A DNA stretch of 38,620 bases. It comes from an uncultured bacterium. Its GTDB lineage: Bacteria > Bacillota > Clostridia > Oscillospirales > Butyricicoccaceae. Positions 29,863-38,340 of the stretch are shown here, piece by piece. The translations under genes were made by a program, and so were the position numbers. The notes beneath the pieces were generated by a model. The model was given only the letters and a program-made list of their open reading frames with translations, was not told the origin of the DNA and made no database searches. Position 1 is the first letter of the stretch; the number at the start of each line of letters is the position of its first letter. Location of the stretch: contig CAJMOV010000001.1 in assembly GCA_905215125.1 (NCBI GenBank), positions 1 to 38,620 on the forward strand. The letters are read 5' to 3'.

Positions 29863-30958
29863 CCGTCTTACCCTTGCTTCCTTCCGCAATTATGTGCGTC
29901 AAAGCATAGCCTTTGCAGATGGAGTCAATATTCTGATCGGGGACAATGCACAGGGAAAAACCAATATTCTGGAAGCTGTATTTCTGCTGACGGGCAGCCG
30001 CTCCTGGCGCATTGCGCGCAAAAAAGAGCTTATCCGCTTCGGCGATGCGGCCGCCCGTATAGACGCGGATATTTATTCCCGCGGCCGCAGCTTTCAGGTA
30101 GAAATGACCATTCCGGCACAGGGCCGGGGGACGACAGCCGTCAACGGCGTGAAGGCCAAAAAAAACAGCCAGCTCTCTGATGTGCTGCGCTGCGTTGTTT
30201 TCGCCCCTGAGGATCTTTCCCTGTTGCGGGACGGCGCAGGGGCGCGGCGGCGGTTCCTTGACACCGCATTATGCCAGCTTCGGCCCCGTTACGCCGATTT
30301 GCTGGGCGATTACCAAAAGCTCATCGATCACAAAACCCGCCTGCTGCGTGAGGAAGAGCACCGCGACGCTATGCTGGCCGTTCTGCCCGACTTTAACGCC
30401 CGTATTGTTAAAACAGGGGCTGCCATTATCGGCTATCGTGCCCGCTTTACCGCCCTGCTGGCGCCGGTGTGCGAATCGTTTTACCGTGATATATCTGGCG
30501 GGCGTGAACACTTGCACATGCGCTATGCTACTTTGTCGACCGTCAACGATCCGGCCGCGCCGCAGGGGGAGATCGAACGGCAGTTTTTCCGCCATCTGGA
30601 AACCCATTATGACGCGGAGCTGCGCGCCGGGCAATGTCTTTCCGGCCCGCATAAGGACGATCTTGTTATGGAGATCGACGGCCGGCCCTGCCGGGCTTTC
30701 GCTTCTCAAGGGCAGACGCGATCGGCCGCCCTGGCTATGAAGTTTGCCGAACGCGAGCTTTTCTTTCAGGACGGGGGGGAATATCCCATTCTGCTGCTTG
30801 ACGATGTTTTGAGCGAGCTGGACAGTGCGCGGCAGGCTTATGTCGTCGAGCATACGCCGGGCGGGCAGTGTATCCTGACCTGCTGCGAAGAAAACGGGCG
30901 CTTTCCCTTTTCCGGCAACCGGCTGATCGTCCATCAGGGGGCCGTCGCCCCCGCGTAA
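29852..30958 (+). CDS. recF: DNA replication and repair protein RecF
   Basis: 368 aa SMC-like ATPase that helps load RecA at gaps and stalled forks. The N-terminus is MRLDRLTLASFRNYVRQSIAF-like, with Walker A GDNAQGKT (30-37). ARRRFLDTALCQLRPRYADLL is the typical middle motif. LSGPHKDDLV and SQGQTRSAALAMKFAE hold the signature region. Walker B is ILLLDDVLSELD (about 312-323). The ATG overlaps the end of the S4 gene by 11 nt. remB follows after 15 nt. Confidence 0.97.
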   Translation: MRLDRLTLASFRNYVRQSIAFADGVNILIGDNAQGKTNILEAVFLLTGSRSWRIARKKELIRFGDAAARIDADIYSRGRSFQVEMTIPAQGRGTTAVNGVKAKKNSQLSDVLRCVVFAPEDLSLLRDGAGARRRFLDTALCQLRPRYADLLGDYQKLIDHKTRLLREEEHRDAMLAVLPDFNARIVKTGAAIIGYRARFTALLAPVCESFYRDISGGREHLHMRYATLSTVNDPAAPQGEIERQFFRHLETHYDAELRAGQCLSGPHKDDLVMEIDGRPCRAFASQGQTRSAALAMKFAERELFFQDGGEYPILLLDDVLSELDSARQAYVVEHTPGGQCILTCCEENGRFPFSGNRLIVHQGAVAPA

Positions 30959-30973
30959 AAGGGAGGAAAATCC

Positions 30974-31246
30974 ATGTATCTGCATCTGGGGCGGGATATC
31001 GCCGTCTCTTATGATAGCGTCATCGGCGTCTTTGATTTTGACACATCTACCCATTCCCATATCAGCCGCCGATTTTTTAACCAGGCGCAGGAAAAGGGCC
31101 AGGTCGTCGTCGTTACGGACGAGCTGCCGAAATCGGCCGTCGTCTGCGTCGAGGACGGCCGTCAGATCGTTTACATCACCCAGGTGTCGACACAGACCCT
31201 TCTGCGCCGCAGTCTCAGCGAGCCGCTGCCCGACAATCTGCTGTAA
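30974..31246 (+). CDS. remB: RemB-family extracellular matrix regulator (DUF370)
   Basis: 90 aa. MYLHLGRDIAVSYDSVIGVFDFDTST is the family N-terminus, and DELPKSAVVCVEDGRQIVYITQVSTQTLLRR is the conserved second half. In Bacillus subtilis RemB lies between recF and gyrB and takes part in biofilm-matrix gene activation with RemA. Here the location is the same. The ATG has GGGAGG about 7-8 nt upstream. gyrB follows after 35 nt. Confidence 0.93.
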   Translation: MYLHLGRDIAVSYDSVIGVFDFDTSTHSHISRRFFNQAQEKGQVVVVTDELPKSAVVCVEDGRQIVYITQVSTQTLLRRSLSEPLPDNLL

Positions 31247-31281
31247 CGCGGCTGCGCAAATCACCAAACCGGGAGGACACT

Positions 31282-33204
31282 ATGAGCGAAACGCAAAGAA
31301 TCGAAAACGCCTATGACGAAAACCAAATACAGGTGCTGGAAGGCCTGGAGGCGGTGCGCAAGCGCCCCGGCATGTATATTGCAACGACCAGCTCGCGCGG
31401 CCTGCATCATCTGGTTTACGAAATCGTCGACAACGCCATTGACGAGGCGCTGGCCGGCTATTGCACCCATATTGAGGTCAGCATCGAGCCGGGTGACGTC
31501 ATCCGCGTCGTTGACAACGGCCGCGGCATCCCGACGGGCATCCACCCCAAAATGGGTATTTCAACGCTGGAGGTTGTCTTTACCGTCCTGCACGCCGGTG
31601 GCAAATTCGGCGGCGGGGGCTATAAGGTCTCAGGCGGTCTGCACGGCGTCGGTGCCAGCGTTGTCAACGCTCTGAGCGAATGGCTCAAGGTCCGGGTTTA
31701 CAATGAGGGTAAAATTCACGAAATGGCCTTTGCCCGCGGCGCCGTTACGCGGCCTATGGAAATTACCGGAGATACCGATCGGACCGGAACAGAAATCCTT
31801 TTTAAGCCGGACGGGGAGATCTTCGACGATTTGGTTTATGATTATGAAACCCTTCTTATGCGCCTGCGGGAAGAGGCGTTTCTCAACGCCGGGCTGAAAA
31901 TTACCCTGACGGACAAGCGCGGTGCGGAGGAAGTGGAAACCGTCATGTGCTACGAGGGGGGGATACGCGAGTTTGTCCAGTATCTCAACCGCAACAAAAC
32001 CCCCCTGCATGAAGAGGTCATCTATCTCTCCGGCAAAAAAGAGGATGGCATTGCAGAAGTCGCCCTGCAATACAACGACAGTTATAACGAAATGCTGCTT
32101 TCCTTTGCCAACAACGTCAACACGACGGAAGGCGGCATGCACGAAACCGGCTTTAAAACGGCGCTGACCCGCGTCATCAACGACTATGGCCGCAAGTACA
32201 AGTTCCTGAAAGACGACGACAAGAACCTGTCGGGCGAGGATGTGCGCGAGGGTATTACCGCCGTCATTTCCGTCAAGCTGGAGGAGCCGCAGTTTGAAGG
32301 CCAGACCAAGACCAAGCTGGGTAACGCCTTTATGCGTCAGCTGGTCGACAATATGGTCTACGACACCTTTTCCGCTTTTCTGGAGGAAAACCCGTCCGTT
32401 GCCAAGCAGCTGATGGACAAGGCGCTGACGGCGGCCCGTGCGCGTGAAGCCGCTAAAAAGGCGCGCGAGGCCACCCGCCGCAAAAGCGCGCTGGAAAGCG
32501 CCAGCCTGCCCGGCAAGCTGGCCGACTGCCAGGAACGCGACCCCGCCCTGACGGAAATCTATATCGTCGAGGGCGACAGCGCCGGCGGCAGCGCCAAGCA
32601 GGGACGCGACAGGCGCTTCCAGGCCATCCTGCCGCTGTGGGGCAAGATGCTCAACGTCGAAAAGGCCAGGCTGGACAAGGTGTACAGCAACGAAAAGCTC
32701 ATGCCGATGGTGACGGCCTTCGGCGCCGGCATCGGCGACGAGTTCGACGTTGACAAGCTGCGCTACGGCAAAATCATCCTCATGGCCGATGCCGACGTCG
32801 ACGGCAGCCACATCCGCACGCTGCTGCTCACTTTCTTTTTCCGCTTTATGCGCCCGCTGATTGAGCGCGGGCATGTCTATATCGCCCAGCCGCCGCTGTA
32901 CAAGGTCGTGCCCAGGGGCAAGGACAAGGATCCCCGCTACGCTTATGACGACGTCCAGCAGGCCCAGCTTCTCGAGCAGTACCCCGGCGCGGAGGTCCAG
33001 CGCTACAAGGGCCTTGGCGAAATGAACCCCGAGCAGCTGTGGGAGACGACGATGGATCCCGCCCGCCGCACTATTTTGCGCGTGGAAATGGAGGACGCCA
33101 TCGCCGCCGACGAGATCTTCACCATCCTGATGGGTGAAAAGGTCGAGCCCAGGCGTGAGTTTATTGAGAAAAACGCCAAAAACGTCGGCTTCCTTGACAT
33201 TTAA
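31282..33204 (+). CDS. gyrB: DNA gyrase subunit B
   Basis: 640 aa, the short Gram-positive form. The GHKL ATPase comes first: QVLEGLEAVRKRPGMYI, VDNAIDEALAG, VVDNGRGIPTGIHPK, GGKFGGGGYKVSGGLHGVGASVVNALS. The TOPRIM domain follows with VEGDSAGGSAKQGRDRRFQAILPLWGK (around residue 430) and DADVDGSHIRTLLLTFFFR (around 503). Last is QRYKGLGEMNPEQLWETTMDP. It supplies ATP-driven supercoiling with GyrA. GGGAGG lies about 7 nt upstream of the ATG. An 84-nt spacer with competing hairpins separates it from gyrA. Confidence 0.98.
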   Translation: MSETQRIENAYDENQIQVLEGLEAVRKRPGMYIATTSSRGLHHLVYEIVDNAIDEALAGYCTHIEVSIEPGDVIRVVDNGRGIPTGIHPKMGISTLEVVFTVLHAGGKFGGGGYKVSGGLHGVGASVVNALSEWLKVRVYNEGKIHEMAFARGAVTRPMEITGDTDRTGTEILFKPDGEIFDDLVYDYETLLMRLREEAFLNAGLKITLTDKRGAEEVETVMCYEGGIREFVQYLNRNKTPLHEEVIYLSGKKEDGIAEVALQYNDSYNEMLLSFANNVNTTEGGMHETGFKTALTRVINDYGRKYKFLKDDDKNLSGEDVREGITAVISVKLEEPQFEGQTKTKLGNAFMRQLVDNMVYDTFSAFLEENPSVAKQLMDKALTAARAREAAKKAREATRRKSALESASLPGKLADCQERDPALTEIYIVEGDSAGGSAKQGRDRRFQAILPLWGKMLNVEKARLDKVYSNEKLMPMVTAFGAGIGDEFDVDKLRYGKIILMADADVDGSHIRTLLLTFFFRFMRPLIERGHVYIAQPPLYKVVPRGKDKDPRYAYDDVQQAQLLEQYPGAEVQRYKGLGEMNPEQLWETTMDPARRTILRVEMEDAIAADEIFTILMGEKVEPRREFIEKNAKNVGFLDI

Positions 33205-33288
33205 TTTTTCCGGCCTCAGCCGGCGTCCGCGCATATGCCAGCCGGAAAATTGCCGCTGGGCCCCCTATAAAGGACAGGTGAAAGAAAC

Positions 33289-35793
33289 TTGAGCGACCTT
33301 CAATTTGAAAACCAGGTCATCATCCCCGTTGAGCTGGGGAAAGAGATGGAAAAATCCTTTATCAGCTATGCCATGAGCGTTATTGTTTCTCGCGCGCTGC
33401 CCGACGTGCGCGACGGGCTCAAGCCAGTGCATCGGCGCATCCTGTACGCCATGTACGAGGACAACCTGACGGCCGACAAGCCTTACCGCAAGGCGGCGAC
33501 GACGGTCGGCAATGTGCTGGGCCGCTACCATCCGCATGGCGACGCCAGCGTTTATGACGCTATGGTGCGCATGGCGCAGGATTTTTCCCTTCGCTACCCG
33601 ATGATCGAAGGCCACGGCAACTTTGGATCCATCGACGGTGATCCGCCGGCCGCCTACCGTTATACGGAAGCGCGCATGTCCCGCCTGGCGGCCGAAATGA
33701 TGACCGACATTGAAAAGGAAACGGTTGATTGGGGCCCCAATTTTGATGAGAAGCGCAAGGAGCCGACCGTTCTGCCCTCGCGCTTTCCCAGCCTGCTGGT
33801 CAACGGCTCTTCGGGCATTGCAGTCGGTATGGCGACCAACATCCCCCCACACAACCTGCGCGAGGTCATAGACGCCGCCTGCCTGCTCATCGACAACCCC
33901 GAAGCGCAGATGGAGGATCTTTGCCAGCACATCAAGGGCCCTGACTTCCCGACCGGGGGCATTATCATGGGCCGTAGCGGCATCCGCGCCGCTTACGCCA
34001 CCGGCAAGGGCAAGATCATTGTGCGCGCCCGCGCCGAGATCGAGGAGTGGAAGGAAGGCCGCTATCGCATCGTCGTCACGGAAATCCCCTATATGGTCAA
34101 CAAGGCGCGGCTGGTGGAAAGCATCGCCGACCTGCACCGTGAAAAGCGCATCGAAGGCATCACCGATCTGCGCGACGAAAGCGACCGCGAGGGGATGCGC
34201 ATCGTCATCGAGCTGCGGCGCGATGCCAACGCCCAGGTTGTGCTCAACCGCCTTTTCCAGTATACCCAGATGCAGGAGACCTTTTCGGTCAATATGCTTT
34301 CCCTTGTCGACGGCCAGCCGCGCATCCTGCCGCTGCGGGAAATGCTGGATTATTATATCAAGTTCCAGTTTGAGGTGGTTGTGCGCCGCACAAAATACGA
34401 CCTGCGCAAGGCAGAGGAGCGCGCCCATATCCTGGAGGGCCTTGCCATCGCCTGCGACAACATCGACGAGGTCATCCACATCATCCGCACCAGCTACGAC
34501 AATGCGCGCGAGCGCCTGATGGAGCGCTTTGGCATCAGCGAAATCCAGGCCCAAGCCATTCTGGAAATGCAGCTGCGCCGCCTTCAGGGGCTGGAACGTG
34601 AAAAGATCGAAGCCGAATTGAGCGCCCTGCACATTAAAATCGCTGAATATAAGGAAATCCTGGCGTCGGATGAAAAGGTCTATGCCATTGTCAAGACGGA
34701 GATGCAGGATATCGCCCGGCGCTTCGGCGACGAGCGCCGCACTGAGATTTCCCATATGGAAAACGAAATTGACATCGAAGCGCTCATTCCCGAGGAAACG
34801 TGCGTTTACACCCTGACTAACCTGGGCTACATCAAGCGGATGCCGACGGCGGCATACCGCGCCCAGCGCAGGGGAGGCCGCGGCGTCACCGGCGTAACGA
34901 CGAGGGAGGAGGATTTTGTCGAAACCATCTTTACCGCTTCGACCCATGACAACATCCTTTTCTTTACAAACTCAGGCAAGGTGCAGCGTCTGCGCGGTTA
35001 TCAGGTGCCGGAAAGCTCGCGTACGGCAAAGGGTATGAACATCGTCAACCTGCTGCAGCTGGAAGGCGGGGAGAAAATTGCCGCCATGATCCCCATACAG
35101 GAATTTTCTGACGAACAGTATATTTTCTTTACCACAAAGCAGGGTACTGTCAAGCGTATCCACCTGCCCATGCTGCGCACAGCGCGCAAGGCGGGCGTGC
35201 GCGCCATCAGCCTGGACGAAGGGGACGAGCTGGTCAACGTCCGCCTGACGGGCGGCAATGACTATATCACTTTGGCCACCCGGCAGGGCTACGTCATTCG
35301 CTTCCGGGAAACAGAGGTGCGCGCAATGGGGCGCGACGCTGCCGGCGTGCGCGGCATCCGCCTGCGCGAAGGGGACGAGGTGGTTGGCGCCGCGCGCGTG
35401 CGCGAAGGAGGCTACCTGCTGACCGTAACGGAAAACGGTTACGGGAAGCTGACCGATCCCTCCGAATATACCGAGCATCACCGCGGCGGCAGCGGCGTTA
35501 CCGCCCATAACCTGACGGATAAGACAGGGGATCTCGTCGGCATCAAATGCGTCACCCTGGACGACGATCTGCTGCTCATGACAAGTGAAGGGGTCATCAT
35601 TCGCACCGGCTGCGACAGCATCCGCATCTGCGGCCGCGTGTCGCAAGGCGTCATCCTGGTCCGTCTGGCAGAAGGGGTAAAGGTTATCTCCCTTGCCCGT
35701 ACCGCAAAAGAGGAAGAAGACGCGGCCGAAAGCGCGGAAGAGACGGCTGATCTGCCGGAAAGCGCGGGTACAGATGAAGAGAATCAGGGTTAA
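33289..35793 (+). CDS. gyrA: DNA gyrase subunit A
   Basis: 834 aa. It breaks and rejoins DNA. The catalytic Tyr is Y125 in AAYRYTEARM. The quinolone region reads HPHGDASVYDAMVRMAQDFS, with Ala 86 at the position of E. coli Ser 83 and Asp 90 at Asp 87. The GyrA box is QRRGGRG, which marks gyrase rather than topoisomerase IV. The C-terminal beta-pinwheel repeats follow (for example GYVIRFRETEVRAMGRDAAGVRGIRL), then an acidic tail. The start is TTG at 33289 with AGGTG 8 nt upstream. The last ~20 nt overlap the SHOCT protein gene. Confidence 0.97.
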   Translation: MSDLQFENQVIIPVELGKEMEKSFISYAMSVIVSRALPDVRDGLKPVHRRILYAMYEDNLTADKPYRKAATTVGNVLGRYHPHGDASVYDAMVRMAQDFSLRYPMIEGHGNFGSIDGDPPAAYRYTEARMSRLAAEMMTDIEKETVDWGPNFDEKRKEPTVLPSRFPSLLVNGSSGIAVGMATNIPPHNLREVIDAACLLIDNPEAQMEDLCQHIKGPDFPTGGIIMGRSGIRAAYATGKGKIIVRARAEIEEWKEGRYRIVVTEIPYMVNKARLVESIADLHREKRIEGITDLRDESDREGMRIVIELRRDANAQVVLNRLFQYTQMQETFSVNMLSLVDGQPRILPLREMLDYYIKFQFEVVVRRTKYDLRKAEERAHILEGLAIACDNIDEVIHIIRTSYDNARERLMERFGISEIQAQAILEMQLRRLQGLEREKIEAELSALHIKIAEYKEILASDEKVYAIVKTEMQDIARRFGDERRTEISHMENEIDIEALIPEETCVYTLTNLGYIKRMPTAAYRAQRRGGRGVTGVTTREEDFVETIFTASTHDNILFFTNSGKVQRLRGYQVPESSRTAKGMNIVNLLQLEGGEKIAAMIPIQEFSDEQYIFFTTKQGTVKRIHLPMLRTARKAGVRAISLDEGDELVNVRLTGGNDYITLATRQGYVIRFRETEVRAMGRDAAGVRGIRLREGDEVVGAARVREGGYLLTVTENGYGKLTDPSEYTEHHRGGSGVTAHNLTDKTGDLVGIKCVTLDDDLLLMTSEGVIIRTGCDSIRICGRVSQGVILVRLAEGVKVISLARTAKEEEDAAESAEETADLPESAGTDEENQG

Positions 35794-36130
35794 GCCTGGA
35801 AAAGGTTCAAGCACAGTCGGGTTTGCCGGCGGGCTGCTCTTTGTGGGGATAGGTATTTTTGTCGTCATCCCCACCTTTGGGTGGTTTGGCGTGATATGGA
35901 CCCTTTTTGCAGGGATCATCACGGCGGTCAACGGCGTCAACGCTTTCTCGAACCAAGGTGTCGCCAGCCATGAAATCATCATCGACGATGAAGGCGGAGA
36001 GCCTTCTGTCCTTTCTCCGGGCAGGGACTCGGCCGAACGGCTGCAAACGCTGCGCGATTTGTACGACCGCCGCCTCATCACCGAGGAAGAATATGAAAAG
36101 CGTCGTACCGAGATTTTAAACGAGCTATGA
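35774..36130 (+). CDS. Small membrane protein with C-terminal SHOCT domain
   Basis: 118 aa. Two hydrophobic segments (about residues 17-35 TVGFAGGLLFVGIGIFVV and 40-62) are followed by a soluble tail. The last ~30 residues, LQTLRDLYDRRLITEEEYEKRRTEIL, are a SHOCT domain, a short helical module that is common at the ends of small membrane proteins. The start is the ATG at 35774, inside the end of gyrA. The ribosome site is weak. The frame upstream to 35693 is a gyrA shadow. It overlaps rnhA by 4 nt. Its function is unknown. Confidence 0.8.
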   Translation: MKRIRVKPGKGSSTVGFAGGLLFVGIGIFVVIPTFGWFGVIWTLFAGIITAVNGVNAFSNQGVASHEIIIDDEGGEPSVLSPGRDSAERLQTLRDLYDRRLITEEEYEKRRTEILNEL

Positions 36131-36570
36131 ATATGAAGCAAGTGGAAATTTACACCGACGGATCCTGCTCGGGCAACCCCGGCCCGGGCGGATGGGGGGC
36201 CATATTACGATATAAGGGACGCGAACGAGAACTGTCGGGCGGCGAGCATGAGACAACCAATAACCGCATGGAGCTGACGGCCGCCATCTGTGCGCTGGAA
36301 ACGCTGACAGAGCCGTGCGAGGTGACGCTGTATTCCGATTCGCAGTATCTGTGCAAGGCCATCAATGAAAACTGGCTGAAAGGCTGGGTGTCGCGCGGCT
36401 GGAAAAAGAGCGACAAAAGCCCTGTGCTTAACGCCGATTTGTGGCAGAAGCTGCTTGTGCAGTTAAACCGGCATAAAGTGGAAATGATATGGGTGAAAGG
36501 CCATGCCGACAACCCCTTTAATAACCGATGCGACGCCCTTGCAGTGCGGCAGACCAATAATTTCAAATAG
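36127..36570 (+). CDS. rnhA: Ribonuclease HI
   Basis: 147 aa. It cuts the RNA strand of RNA-DNA hybrids. The acidic catalytic residues are all present: Asp 11 (YTDGSCSGNPGPGGWG), Glu 49 (NRMELTA), Asp 71 (LYSDSQY) and Asp 137 (NNRCDALA), with the supporting His 127 in VKGHADNP. The basic protrusion GWVSRGWKKSDKSPV is kept. Its ATG overlaps the stop of the SHOCT gene; an alternative ATG lies two codons later. Translation is probably coupled. Confidence 0.96.
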   Translation: MNMKQVEIYTDGSCSGNPGPGGWGAILRYKGRERELSGGEHETTNNRMELTAAICALETLTEPCEVTLYSDSQYLCKAINENWLKGWVSRGWKKSDKSPVLNADLWQKLLVQLNRHKVEMIWVKGHADNPFNNRCDALAVRQTNNFK

Positions 36571-36573
36571 GGC

Positions 36574-36602
36574 TTGTAATCTTCACTAAAATGGTGTATA
36601 TT
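36574..36602 (+). promoter_or_regulatory. Promoter of the nifS-nifU pair
   Basis: TTGTAA (36574-36579), a 17-nt spacer, then TATATT (36597-36602). It lies directly after rnhA and gives a leader of about 35 nt. Confidence 0.68.
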
Positions 36603-36643
36603 AAAGGCGTAAAAAATCCTGCTTAGGGAGTTGAGATGAAAAT

Positions 36644-37813
36644 ATGGATTATCGTTTGGTTTATGCCGACAACGCCGCAACGACTGCCGTGGCACCCGAG
36701 GTGCTGGAGAAGATGCTGCCCTTCTTCGGCCAGCATTACGGCAACGCGTCGACGCTGTACAAGCTGGGCCAGGCCAGCCATAAGGCGATGGAGGAAGCGC
36801 GCGAGAATGTCGCCGCTGTCATTGGCGCCAGCCCCAAGGAAATTTTCTTTACTGGCAGCGGTACGGAATCGGATAACATGGCCCTGCGCGGCCTGATGCA
36901 CAGCAAGCAGGCCAAGGGAAGGAAGCACCTCATCACCACGACCTTTGAACACCACGCCATTTTGCATACGGCCCAGGCGCTGGAAAAGGAAGGCTTCCGC
37001 GTCACCTATCTGCCCGTTGATCTGACAGGCATGGTCGATTTGCAGGCGCTGGAAAACGCCATTACAGAGGATACCGCCCTGGTTTCCATCATGGCGGCCA
37101 ATAACGAAATCGGTACTATCCAGCCTTTGGAGGAAATCGGCCGAATTTGCCGCAAAAAAGGGGTCTATTTCCATACGGACGCCGTGCAGGCGTTTGGCCA
37201 CATTCCCATTGACGTCAACGCAATGAACATTGATATGCTGTCCCTGTCGGCCCATAAAATCTGCGGGCCAAAGGGCACGGGGGCCATCTATATCCGTTCC
37301 GGCATCATGCTCGAGCCGGTCATCACCGGCGGCGGACAGGAGAAAAACCGCCGTAGCGGTACGGAAAACATCCCCGGCATTGTCGGTCTGGGCGAGGCGG
37401 CGCGCATCAAGCGCGAAACCATGCAGGCCGAAGCTGAGCGCGTGCGCGCCATGCAGCGCCGGCTGATTGACGGCGTGCTGTCCACCATCCCCGAAGTGGT
37501 TCTGACCGGCCACCCGGAAAAACGGCTGCCGGGCATTTGCAGCTTTGCCATTTCAGCCATTGAAGGGGAGAGTCTGGTTCTCATGCTCGATATGAAGGGC
37601 ATCAGCGCCAGCACTGGCTCGGCCTGTTCGACCGGCTCGCTCGACCCCAGCCACGTCCTGATGGCCATTGGCCTGAGCCATGAGACGTCGCACGGGTCGC
37701 TGCGCATATCCCTGGGCGAATACAATACGGAAAAAGACGTCGATTATATCCTGCAGGAGCTGCCCGCTGTCGTTGCGCGCCTGCGCGAGATGTCGCCCGT
37801 CTGGCACAAGTAA
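36644..37813 (+). CDS. Cysteine desulfurase, NifS/IscS type
   Basis: 389 aa PLP enzyme that takes sulfur from cysteine for Fe-S clusters and tRNA thiolation. Key parts are YADNAATTAVAPEV, YGNASTLYKLGQ, FTGSGTESDNMAL, the His in TTFEHHAI, HTDAVQAFGH, PLP Lys 205 in LSAHKICGPKG, and the active Cys 328 in TGSACSTG on a flexible loop. The start at 36644 is forced by an in-frame stop upstream. The clearest ribosome site (GGGAG at 36626-36630) is 13 nt away and would fit an out-of-frame ATG at 36636 better. The scaffold gene follows after 10 nt. Confidence 0.96.
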   Translation: MDYRLVYADNAATTAVAPEVLEKMLPFFGQHYGNASTLYKLGQASHKAMEEARENVAAVIGASPKEIFFTGSGTESDNMALRGLMHSKQAKGRKHLITTTFEHHAILHTAQALEKEGFRVTYLPVDLTGMVDLQALENAITEDTALVSIMAANNEIGTIQPLEEIGRICRKKGVYFHTDAVQAFGHIPIDVNAMNIDMLSLSAHKICGPKGTGAIYIRSGIMLEPVITGGGQEKNRRSGTENIPGIVGLGEAARIKRETMQAEAERVRAMQRRLIDGVLSTIPEVVLTGHPEKRLPGICSFAISAIEGESLVLMLDMKGISASTGSACSTGSLDPSHVLMAIGLSHETSHGSLRISLGEYNTEKDVDYILQELPAVVARLREMSPVWHK

Positions 37814-37823
37814 GGAGAGTATT

Positions 37824-38264
37824 ATGTATTCTGAAAAAGTCATGGATCACTTTACCAACCCCCGCAACGTCGGCGAGCTGGAGGACGCCAACGCCATTGG
37901 TGAGGTCGGCAATCTCAAATGCGGCGACATCATGAAGATCTACATGAAGATCGAAAATGATGTTATCATTGACTGCAAGTTTAAGACGTTCGGCTGCGGC
38001 GCGGCCGTCGCTACGTCGAGCATGGCGACTGAAATGGTTAAGGGAAAAACGGTGCAGGAAGCACTGGCGCTGACCAACAAAGCCGTTATGGAAGCGCTGG
38101 ACGGCCTGCCCCCGGTCAAGGTGCATTGCTCGGTGCTGGCTGAGGAGGCCATCAAATCAGCCCTGGCCGATTACTACAAGCGCCAGGGTCTTGACCCGAC
38201 GCCTTATATCGGCTGCACTGGCGAGTGCGAGCATTGTCACGACGTACACCACCACGAAGAATAA
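37824..38264 (+). CDS. Fe-S cluster scaffold, IscU/NifU N-terminal type
   Basis: 146 aa. It is a single NifU_N/IscU domain. The three cluster-binding cysteines are Cys 33 (NLKCGD), Cys 58 (FGCGAAVATSS) and Cys 102 (VHCSVLAEEA, with His 101). It receives sulfur from the desulfurase encoded just upstream. The C-terminus adds CTGECEHCHDVHHHEE, with three further Cys and five His, which could bind metal. AAGGAG lies 8-9 nt upstream of the ATG. A strong terminator follows. Confidence 0.95.
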   Translation: MYSEKVMDHFTNPRNVGELEDANAIGEVGNLKCGDIMKIYMKIENDVIIDCKFKTFGCGAAVATSSMATEMVKGKTVQEALALTNKAVMEALDGLPPVKVHCSVLAEEAIKSALADYYKRQGLDPTPYIGCTGECEHCHDVHHHEE

Positions 38265-38305
38265 AAAAAAGAAGGGCGCAGTCCCGAATTTACAGAGCTA
38301 AAGGG

Positions 38306-38338
38306 AAAGGGCAAATACGATGGTATTTGCCCTTTTTC
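38306..38338 (+). terminator. Intrinsic terminator of the nifS-nifU operon
   Basis: 13-bp perfect stem AAAGGGCAAATAC (38306-38318) / GTATTTGCCCTTT (38323-38335) with loop GATG, ending in TTTTT. Confidence 0.9.
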
Positions 38339-38340
38339 AT

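Noticed and set aside
31630..33234. 534-codon open frame opposite gyrB, and a similar 560-codon one opposite gyrA (33265-34947)
   Set aside because: They are antisense shadows of highly conserved genes, caused by GC-rich codon use.
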